Source of the DNA: Sergeia podlipaevii
Taxonomy: Eukaryota > Euglenozoa > Kinetoplastea > Trypanosomatida > Trypanosomatidae
Reading direction: 5' to 3'
DNA: 11,860 bases
NCBI GenBank assembly: GCA_030849805.1
Contig: JASANZ010001719.1
Coordinates: forward strand, 1-11,860
Each line of letters begins with the position of its first letter. Position 1 is the first letter of the stretch. A model generated the notes under the pieces. It had not been told where the DNA came from. It searched no databases and worked only from the letters and a program-made list of their open reading frames with translations. The translations under genes were made by a program, and so were the position numbers. Of this stretch, positions 7,901 through 11,860 are shown one piece after another.

Positions 7901-8863
7901 CATCGGCATTGCACTTCCTGATGAGACATTAGAAGCGGAGCGAGTGTTGCCGGTGCTGCTGTCGTTGCCCACACCCGAATGTGATTTCTTTACTTCATCG
8001 GGGGTAGAGCCAGTAGATGGCGCTCTCCGCCGACTCGTGGACGCCGGCGATGATGCTGGTGATGCTGCTGAGGCACGCTTTTTGCCGCCCTCACCGCCTT
8101 TCGCACCACCGCCACATTTTGACCTCTGTTGCTGTTGCTGTTTCGACCTCAATGTATTGCCTGGGAATAAATAATGTGAGTTTATTGTTCCACCACCACC
8201 GTCGCTACGCTCGCAACTGTCCCCGCGACTGCTGCCGCTGCCTGTGCTGCTGTCCATGTCGTCCATTGGAATACGCATCGTGTTGGTATTTCCAAACTCT
8301 CGCATCGTCGTTGCATTCAAAACTGGCGAGGATACTGCTGCTGCTACTTCACCACCACGCGCACCTGTGAAATTGTTTATCGATCTTCTTCGTGCGCGGG
8401 GGGTAGCCGCTTCTGAAGAAAACAGCACTTCCGTTCCACGCACGGCGTCCGTAAAGTCATCATTCATGTCCGTCAACGCTAGCGGGCTGGGGCGAATACC
8501 GTCTTCTCCGCCGCGACGTCTCGTCGTTGTCGTCGGTTCGGTGCCGCCCGCACCACGGCTCACTAAGTCGGCAGCAGGACTGAGCACCGCCTCAGTGAAA
8601 CGACGTCGGCGATCATCACGATTGTCCGTCGCAGCCGTACGGTAGTTGCCGGCAGCATCCATTGCTAAAGTAGAATTCTGAAGTGGTGTTGTGGAGACAA
8701 AGGGAAAGCCGTAGTCCGTGTTAGCGCGGTTCGCCACGGTGAGAAGCGGACGTGGGTTAGTAGGTTCAGAGTTCATGTAAGCTAAGGGGTAGTTGTTCGC
8801 ATCCTCATGGGGAATGAAAGGGGGTGGCGCGCGCGTTGTACCAGAGTTATTATTGTGATACAT
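1943..8863 (-). CDS. Giant hypothetical protein with three degenerate kinesin-like modules (putative triple pseudokinesin)
   Basis: An uninterrupted frame of 2306 codons ends at TGA (1943-1945). The frame stays open to 8869, but the extra leading codon there is GTG. The first in-frame ATG is at 8861-8863, an in-frame TGA lies upstream at 8906-8908, and no ATG occurs between the candidate splice acceptors and 8863, so I start there. Residues 1-~800 are rich in Ser/Thr/Pro/Gly/Asn with homopolymer runs, and are probably disordered. From ~813 on, three blocks show the order of kinesin motor landmarks with the ATP-binding residues lost. Short helical segments resembling necks follow blocks one (~1111-1131) and two (~1656-1673), and a longer helical tail (~2210-2280) follows block three. 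I see no signal peptide or membrane segment. Function is unknown. A non-catalytic microtubule- or cytoskeleton-associated scaffold is inference from the fold guess. Reality of the gene is near certain; the kinesin relationship is moderately supported. Confidence 0.93.
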   Translation of the reverse strand: MYHNNNSGTTRAPPPFIPHEDANNYPLAYMNSEPTNPRPLLTVANRANTDYGFPFVSTTPLQNSTLAMDAAGNYRTAATDNRDDRRRRFTEAVLSPAADLVSRGAGGTEPTTTTRRRGGEDGIRPSPLALTDMNDDFTDAVRGTEVLFSSEAATPRARRRSINNFTGARGGEVAAAVSSPVLNATTMREFGNTNTMRIPMDDMDSSTGSGSSRGDSCERSDGGGGTINSHYLFPGNTLRSKQQQQQRSKCGGGAKGGEGGKKRASAASPASSPASTSRRRAPSTGSTPDEVKKSHSGVGNDSSTGNTRSASNVSSGSAMPMSYFVTRKKRQDNFDFGLHMLGMLDTDDDTTPPQYTMQNNSAGCHDHPGFINSNFQPAPGREKVGSEGTSVLSGIPGGRLTFPSRHGDMDEYCASAQEMPSKTDPLGGTHDDTSPSTGGLASSSLSLAMAMPSTSSAAGATTTTTTTTEEQASVLLAPLTGGSTAGRAHRTHVSALQGRLRSPQPPLQLHGLVPISPAVYGFGDMSLFCFANRGSNVTVSSLPTGTRACRVAAPTATQNNKNTNNTTTTVTTTTTMSTNSFSNSFLLSRGHRFSAPQASAIYDSSIVRIPSTNSSLYALPPQQRTLSEVQSVSGLLMPSMPSSGLRSSSRPTPPLRCFAPLRGNVCAPVPAPARTIAESYGMTNTTTTTPLLDLERQRQQSNFEYRSSNLGVGNGGRPLTALSSTSSRPFSRGRYLNNVSAPLRGGATGPRAPTAGAATSATNMEVAASSKADGALLTRWVKPVTENGLFPDTSGDGSRTEDFSGGSGDASGVNWYPVYGLTVVEHDGSQLTPNAAVSFKSPNIIAVHQEGLEGDCETDECVMRRRGTEVLPSVLLGESATSTLERGVNSFVWMLDQSETIQGGGSGAAVPMSLTKAACFRFVQQYLQLSRTTRSSSDTTTLLRLSLTYYTPGITGSYVDFVSPAPKVAEVEVATSPLFGNFINGCDRIAVDSQTVVEDMFARVHKRLLKSRSTKGVLLAQFLHERRSRDDVVLASFTIASTPFTEVVEAIVDQRTNTQWQLFRFGLCKGSSNVVVCVCVNENDTEAAYPLSMMQRLRSLPHPRACSGSVSTYIKLQEQRVARLTQQQQQRGASTGGGGGGGGTPSMRVPAPSKKPIAQTPPSAVGKNASGGEVLLTRLRQNIQDAQAYLANPTDNAQVLVYINKGARRSLGAWSRVLLRYVRDREANAIPPTAVVVLRQPRIPPLISAHHHQQQLHSFLSENGNTLVTRDELNRTLTFMFDEVSARRGRLSSSSSQHADLTFDTLLKLRDLFVSGFNTALVVVVSPRSDPAATLTTRKLDCAADDEDCMRTAITSLVNAADAAFASSSLSSCPAPTASCPSTLAAADTQHAARGRVVSVTLSMFYFKGNQCADLLADSFYNSRLETTTLVMSPLLGLAPNHSTQRPVRTGADCDSLISEGRRVLGLMQQSSVHTSANGNYHVNNTNGNCNNGMSGGHVGSAGKNSMGSTGSSGNNSDDNINILSDGYVVMKLELTRQVDAPSPPSCSDASSSLLLSPSRGSGDVVVSSYETLVLGDACDDFETLITDPTHVQNRFGSTSSTSTPASVAFLAHALTGPTRCVCAALLDEKPSANSMSLLRTLESVKSLPSMGVPLGSAKALEARLAALCQSSNPGKQQKQATRNKKNLEVVLTDTRTLLKTRGGFSAVYYARWPGDDVMWSTQHPAASGGAEDLPSLLLDRNDNNISGDNYVLSGALASPLEAVLNPSSSSAAAQASPELVLPATATTADIQRLYYGNEYGRDPPLMTTRTPGDAAVTTGEYDYGLPDSHTRTYSKAVRVPVTVLMRKEDLPSTTECSALAGAFAASQVLGVATTTLSPLSLSSSRSSATAPISSAGHRAINCVLAGRPAALIAADTESADVDNSLTWRALHSAIAILFDSLLRKHHRGPSRGSEAGSPSTASWAVSLRCVLIGELDTDGVMDLIPRRPGERKSVVSLDYSPLYGPVPSDTNAMPVCSASEVEAAVRRGLALAKKVQRESPYDELHGAVAIQLIVHQVVPCASSFSCGGAPPALERKATFNSLKASALSFSLTRNLDAGDPPSVASTASCVTGSCSNSSESDVLVSCLWCINMGCQVEWMSAGRGTIPNKLLAFLLGGPCFSVGLIGISHALRKSGAAAAHGRSPLAAWQLEEVGDTAGGVGSGSAVVVAPYVMRRLQRAAQSLEAVELARPRLGSLATFEKFLSLRLERAVTAHSSLVPQLKTLLHEMRRLLRVWRSETGLHNAASRERPLNCAAYGALVTAALK
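2015..2248 (-). other. C-terminal helical tail of the giant protein (about residues 2206-2283)
   Basis: After module C and a Gly/Ala linker, residues ~2210-2280 are rich in Leu, Arg, Glu and Ala with helix-like spacing. Examples are YVMRRLQRAAQSLEAVELAR and VPQLKTLLHEMRRLLRVW. The segment could form amphipathic helices or a short coiled coil, as a neck, dimerisation or partner-binding element after the last module. No longer coiled coil of the type found in conventional kinesin stalks is visible. Confidence 0.45.
2351..3751 (-). other. Kinesin-like module C (about residues 1705-2171), nucleotide-binding motifs lost
   Basis: FSAVYYARWP (1705-1714) resembles the first strand 'VRVVVRVRP'. VRVPVTVLMRKEDLPSTTE (1838-1856) may be the 'FTFDHVFDPSSTQE' segment. 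CVLAGRPAALIAADTES (1903-1919) replaces 'VLDGYNATIFAYGQTGSG', followed by ALHSAIAILFDSLL (1930-1943), like 'RALEDLFDHI'. WAVSLRCVLIGELDTDGVMD (1964-1983) fits 'VSYLEIYNEKVRDLL', and MPVCSASEVEAAVRRG (2014-2029) fits 'PVSSYEEVLELLEEG'. AVAIQLIVHQV (2048-2058) fits 'SHAIFTIVVEQ'. VLVSCLWCINMGCQ (2123-2136) fits the switch II strand. GTIPNKLLAFLLGG (2145-2158) and FSVGLIGIS (2161-2169) fit 'IPYRDSKLTRLLQDSLGG' and 'TVMIANIS'; the IP and LGG are retained. All catalytic residues are missing. FSAVYYARW alone could suggest a kinase glycine loop, but the later motifs favour kinesin. Confidence 0.55.
3911..5281 (-). other. Kinesin-like module B (about residues 1199-1651), nucleotide-binding motifs lost
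   Basis: VLVYINKGARR (1199-1209) and AVVVLRQPRIPP (1234-1245) are candidates for the first strand 'VRVVVRVRP'. LTFMFDEVSA (1277-1286) resembles 'FxFDxVF'. GFNTALVVVVSPRSDPAAT (1316-1334) occupies the GYNATIFAYGQTGSGKT position with the P-loop destroyed. VVSVTLSMFYFKGNQCADLL (1397-1416) matches 'VKVSYLEIYNEKVRDLL' well. INILSDGYVVMKLELTR (1521-1537) fits the strand after switch I, and LVLGDACDDFE (1573-1583) fits 'LVDLAGSER'. ASVAFLAHALTGPTRCVCAA (1606-1625) followed by SMSLLRTLESVKSL (1635-1648) fits 'SKLTRLLQDSLGGNSKTLMIA' and the last helix. Asn/Gly/Ser-rich inserts (~1470-1520) interrupt the surface loops. ALEARLAAL at ~1660-1668 may be a neck-like helix. Confidence 0.55.
5435..5461 (-). 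repeat. Codon repeat encoding nine Gly between modules A and B
   Basis: A CCA/ACC triplet repeat on the plus strand, read as GGT codons on the minus strand. It gives Gly 1135-1143 in the linker after module A, next to a five-Gln run encoded at 5474-5488. Confidence 0.85.
5561..6424 (-). other. Kinesin-like module A (about residues 813-1101), nucleotide-binding motifs lost
   Basis: Landmarks in kinesin order: GVNSFVWMLDQSETI (887-901) sits where GYNATIFAYGQTGSGKT is expected. VPMSLTKAACFRFVQQYL (910-927) fits the 'GIIPRALEDLF' helix. LLRLSLTYY (942-950) fits 'VSYLEIYNE'. INGCDRIAVDSQTVVEDMF (983-1001) fits the 'V.S..E....L' segment. SRDDVVLASFTI (1028-1039) fits the 'SRSHAIFTI' strand, and WQLFRFGL (1060-1067) fits the switch II strand. 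NVVVCVCVNENDTEA followed by PLSMMQRLRSL (1073-1100) fits 'KTVMIANISP..ETLSTLRFA'. Walker A, SSRSH and DLAGSE are all absent. The loop and helix between the switch II strand and the last strand (IPYRDSKLTRLLQ) seem deleted, so this is the most compact of the three. A short charged helix and Gln run follow at ~1111-1131. Assignment is by eye. Confidence 0.5.
7138..7191 (-). repeat. Thr/Asn-rich triplet-repeat segment
   Basis: TAG/GTT-type triplets on the plus strand encode the Asn/Thr-rich stretch around residues 559-576 in the disordered N-terminal region, including several consecutive Thr. Confidence 0.75.
7460..7483 (-). repeat. Codon repeat (ACT)8 encoding a Thr run
   Basis: On the plus strand a perfect GTA/TAG-type triplet repeat. 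Read in frame it encodes eight threonines (residues 461-468). It is a likely slippage site that would change length without breaking the frame. Confidence 0.85.
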
Positions 8864-8898
8864 ACGCACACAAGGAAAAAAAAGAATGAAAATAGAAA

Positions 8899-8933
8899 CT
8901 AAAAATCACAACACAAACGAAAGGGAAAAAAAA
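8899..8933 (-). promoter_or_regulatory. Alternative trans-splice acceptor
   Basis: A T/C tract (8933-8919, minus sense) is followed 19 nt later by TTTTTAG ending at 8899. It would leave a 35-nt leader before the ATG at 8863. It is the only other AG on the minus strand between the best acceptor and the start codon. Confidence 0.35.
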
Positions 8934-8950
8934 CAGTGCCGCACAACAAA

Positions 8951-8977
8951 CTTGTGAAAAGAGGGAAAAAAAAAGAG
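8951..8977 (-). promoter_or_regulatory. Best candidate spliced-leader trans-splice acceptor
   Basis: On the minus strand a 22-nt uninterrupted pyrimidine tract (8977-8956) is followed by ACA and then AG at 8952-8951. Use of this site would give an 87-nt 5'UTR (8950-8864) with no upstream ATG. A tract followed closely by the first AG is the usual trans-splice signal in trypanosomatids. A second acceptor lies at 8900-8899, and a more distant one at 8984-8983 below the 9058-9101 tract. Which is used cannot be told from sequence. Confidence 0.5.
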
Positions 8978-9040
8978 TACTTCTGTGTTTTAAATGGAAG
9001 TTAGTCCAGACGCAAATGTGTGTCCGCGTAAAAACACAAA

Positions 9041-9058
9041 TATATATATATATATATA
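9041..9058. repeat. (TA)9 microsatellite next to the GA tract
   Basis: Perfect TA dinucleotide repeat immediately followed by the GA-rich purine tract. On the minus strand it separates the polypyrimidine tract from the next AG. Confidence 0.9.
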
Positions 9059-9101
9059 GAGAAAGAGAGAGAGAGAGGGAGAGAGAGAGAAAAAGAAGGG
9101 G
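9058..9101 (-). promoter_or_regulatory. 44-nt pure polypyrimidine tract (CT-rich on minus strand), upstream of the gene
   Basis: The plus strand is all purine here, mostly GA repeats, so the minus strand reads CT/CCCTCT. It is the longest pure pyrimidine tract near the gene. The next minus-strand AG is at 8984-8983, beyond an 18-bp (TA)n. It may direct trans-splicing of this gene and polyadenylation of the gene to the right. Confidence 0.35.
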
Positions 9102-9191
9102 TCTTGAGATCCTTCAGTTGATGATCTTTTTCTTTCCTCCCTCACAAAGATTCCTTTTCCAGAAATTTATATTTCTTTTCTTTCTTATTGC

Positions 9192-9203
9192 TTTTTGCAA
9201 AAA
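9192..9203. repeat. 12-bp perfect palindrome TTTTTGCAAAAA
   Basis: Self-complementary T5GCA5 at the right end of a locally pyrimidine-rich plus-strand stretch (about 9126-9200), which runs against the general A/G bias of this flank. Confidence 0.7.
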
Positions 9204-9594
9204 AAAAATAAACTAGTAAATAACGATGTCGTACAGTTCTACGCTTGAATGATGATGATAGGTAACTTATATTGCTACTGACTCGTGGTGCGAAACTTCT
9301 CTCTCTCCTTTGCTAAGAAAAAAAAGGCTGCTGTATATGAAAGATGAAATAACTAAAAAATTGTGACGGTGGATTAAGAAACGAGGAGTTGTGCGTGTGT
9401 GCGCGCGCAAAAGCTTGTCTATAACAACAACAAAAAAGAAAGAACGATTGAAGGGGGTTTCGCCAAAAAGGGGGGAGGGATGAGGGAAGAAAAATTGAAA
9501 GCTCCCTCTCTCTCTCTCCCCCTTCACTTTTATACGGACAGTTAGGTTGTGGAAAACCACAGCACACAGACACGAACACCAGCACACACACACA

Positions 9595-9620
9595 CACAAA
9601 CACAAACACAAACACAAACA
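9595..9620. repeat. (CACAAA)4 hexamer microsatellite
   Basis: Four copies of CACAAA plus a partial fifth, directly following a (CA)n run. Confidence 0.9.
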
Positions 9621-11860
9621 AGACTTTAAAAGAAAAAAAACTCAAGCGAGTGTGAAAGTGGTGTGTTAACGCGCTAAAAAGAGAAAAATGAATATGGAAA
9701 AAGAGAGAGAAAGAATGGTGGCAAAGGTACTAGATAGATAAAAATTGTTATATATATATATATAAAAGCACTCCACAAGGAACCGGCATACTGCAATTCC
9801 GCACAACTAGAAAATTACGCTGTGATTTTTGTTGTTTTTGGATCTGTTCGTCATCACTGCCAGTATCTAACCCCCTTCCTATATGTGCAAAGAACGATAT
9901 TGACCTTCGAAAGCAATCGTTTTATGTATTATGAAAAAACATATAGTTAAAGCAGGTTGTGCGTGTGTGTGCAACAGCACTAGACTAACAGCACGAGGGA
10001 AAAAAAATGCAAAAGAGAAAAAAACAGCGTAAACTTTGAAAGAAGAAAAAGTAAGTGAAGGTGGCTCCGAAATGATAGAAAGGTCCAAAAGAGAAGCAAA
10101 AAGAGTGCGTATATGGCGATGTGAGACACACCGCATGAAACACACACACACACATCTTCTGCTTTTTATTGAGAAAAAAAAAAAACGGTACCTTCATCGG
10201 CATCATTAGCCACAATCACCTTTTTAAAAAAAGAAGATGGGAAAAGCAATGATGGGAGAGAACAAAAAAAAAAAAAGCGCACTATAGTATGCAAATCAAA
10301 CACGCACAAAAACAAAAAGAGAGAGAGAGAGGAAACACATGTCGCAGTATGTACACGTTGTGCACCCGGCTACTGTAAATCACAAAACAATACCGCACGC
10401 GTCAAAACACATAAAAAAATGCGATCAAAAAAATTTAAGGAATTAACAAAGGCACGCTGCAGGGGGGTTAAGGGAAAAAAAAAAAAACCTACTGGTGAGG
10501 TAGTGCGGCTTTGCATTCAATAATTTTAACTTTCATTTTGTGTATATATGCGTGTGATTTTAGTTAAAAAAAGAAAAAAGGAAAAACCGAGCACATCAGC
10601 CACACCAAAAAAAAGAAGAAAAAAAAAAATGTAAACGCAAAGCAAGTATGGCTATATATTGGAATGATCGGTGTACACAAGAACTTTGTAAAAAGGAACA
10701 AGAAGACTTTTTTTTAAAAAAAAAGGGGACCGCCACGAAGAGAAAAAGAGAGAACAAGGAAAACTCAGCAATACACACAATGACGGGAGGGAAGGGGAGA
10801 GGGGGGGGGGACGAAGCACCAGTCTTGCTTTTTGTGGTGCGCTCACCTGAGTGGGTAGGAAGAAGTGCAAAAGAAAAAAAAAAATGGAGAACTTCGCTTT
10901 TCAGCTTCACTAAAGCCACACAAAAGCGCACGCTCACAGACTCACAAATACATGGAAAAAAAAAAATAAAAAAAATGGCATATTTTTATGTATGCATCCG
11001 CTCACGTTCACACCTTTAAAATAAGGATCACAAGCACATATTTTTTTTCTTTAGTAAAAAAGAAAAAAAGGAAAGGAAACTTCGAAAAGCAAGGCACTTC
11101 CTTTGTCACTAATCCTTTCCTAAAAAATGATTTAACCAAAAAGAGCAAAAGCGAAACACCAACAAAGAAAACTTCTTCTTTCTAAACCCAAAATATGTAA
11201 GCATACACGTACGAGTTCAATACACCCCCTTCTATCCGTGCAGTCACACACACACACACGCGAGAAAAAAAAAAAAGACAGGTTGAATAAAAAGAGAAAC
11301 CTCGACGCAACTAAATAAAAAGAGGGAGAGGGAGGAGAGACAGCAGAAATATATATGATTTACAAATGAAGACATATGGTGTAGATACATGCCCTCTCTC
11401 TCCCTGAGTTCCTATATGCCGCGCGTCAACTAAGCAACCAAAACTGTGCACATGTGATGCTATGCCATATACATATATATATTGCATATTTACAACATAA
11501 AGCACTTTGACCCAAGACAGAACAAAGATCAAAAGAAGAATGGTAACTACTATTTTAAAAATATATAAACATTTCAAAAAAAAAACTATATAAATACCGC
11601 TGTAAAAAAAAAAAAAGGATACCACGCCACAATGATTGCAAGCACACACACACACATGTATATCTATAATCCTTTATGCAGCAAAAGGCGTTTTCACTCT
11701 ACACGCACACACAATCTAGTAGTTATCATCCGCATATGCAACAAAAACGTCAATCAACAGCAAAAAAAAAAAAAAGAATCACACACTATATATAAAAAAA
11801 GACTGCTCTCTCTATGAATCTACCCACTCCCTTTTCCAACGTACCCCCTCCCTCCCCCCC

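Larger units (their letters stand above)
6470..8863 (-). other. N-terminal low-complexity, probably disordered region of the giant protein (residues 1-~798)
   Basis: This part is dominated by S, T, P, G, N and R. It has runs of Thr (461-468, and Thr-rich 565-576 and 684-689) and Gln (242-246), plus Gly- and Ser-rich stretches. A basic Ser/Pro/Ala segment at ~261-293 contains KKR and RRR clusters separated by SPASS-like repeats, and could be a nuclear localisation or charge-based binding segment. Many SP and TP dipeptides suggest phospho-regulation. A few short non-repetitive islands stand out and may be linear motifs: NFDFGLHMLGML (~333-344), the hydrophobic YGFGDMSLFCF (~520-530) and LTRWVKPVTENGLF (~777-790). 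No folded domain was recognised. Confidence 0.75.
8978..11860. other. Gene-free upstream flank, nearly 3 kb
   Basis: No reading frame here has protein-like composition; the longest open frames are Lys/Phe/Cys- or Leu-rich translations of repeats. The plus strand is strongly A- and AG-rich, with many A-runs of 8 or more, so the minus strand is T- and CT-rich, as in transcribed UTR/intergenic DNA of minus-strand genes. Simple repeats: (CA)n at 9583-9598, 10141-10153, 11245-11259 and 11643-11656; (TA)n at 9749-9764 and 11472-11481; (GA)n at 10319-10332. I see no tRNA or other RNA gene. Confidence 0.6.

Noticed and set aside
9267..9645. Two overlapping minus-strand frames with Cys/Val/Phe-rich translations
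   Set aside because: They arise from the (CA)n and (CACAAA)n repeats and homopolymers and carry no protein-like content.
10648..11019. Plus-strand 123-codon open frame
   Set aside because: Its translation is Lys-rich and driven by A-runs, on the strand opposite to the apparent transcription. No domain-like composition.

Overview
The window looks like nuclear DNA of a trypanosomatid (kinetoplastid) protist. One intron-free 6.9-kb reading frame of moderate GC lies on the minus strand between flanks made of A-runs, purine tracts, (TA)n, (CA)n and (GA)n. Just upstream of its first ATG there are polypyrimidine-tract/AG signals like those used for spliced-leader trans-splicing. I cannot name the species. 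A different protist with intron-poor genes is a weaker alternative.

Layout, in the direction of transcription (right to left): 11860-8978 is gene-free, low-complexity DNA that reads as intergenic and untranslated sequence. 8977-8864 holds candidate trans-splice acceptors and a short 5'UTR without ATGs. 8863-1943 is the single confident gene, 2306 aa from its first ATG. 1942-1 is a second gene-free flank. It holds two further acceptor-like sites (near 1507 and 948), a small coding-looking island (843-950) and one ambiguous base (N at 1005).

The gene matches nothing I know by name. Its first ~800 residues are low-complexity and probably disordered. The rest appears to contain three successive, strongly diverged kinesin-motor-like modules (about residues 813-1101, 1199-1651 and 1705-2171). 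I recognised the kinesin landmarks in order: the strand/helix around the P-loop, the 'SxxEIYxExxxDLL' strand, the switch strands, the loop/helix with LGG, and the last 'ETLxTLRYA' helix. In every module the nucleotide-binding residues (GxxxxGKT, SSRSH, DLAGSE) are gone. If this holds, the protein is a triple 'pseudokinesin', perhaps a cytoskeletal scaffold rather than a motor. That is the main discovery claim here. It rests on reading motifs by eye and needs a profile or structure search.

No tRNA, rRNA, CRISPR array, transposon or second convincing protein gene was seen.
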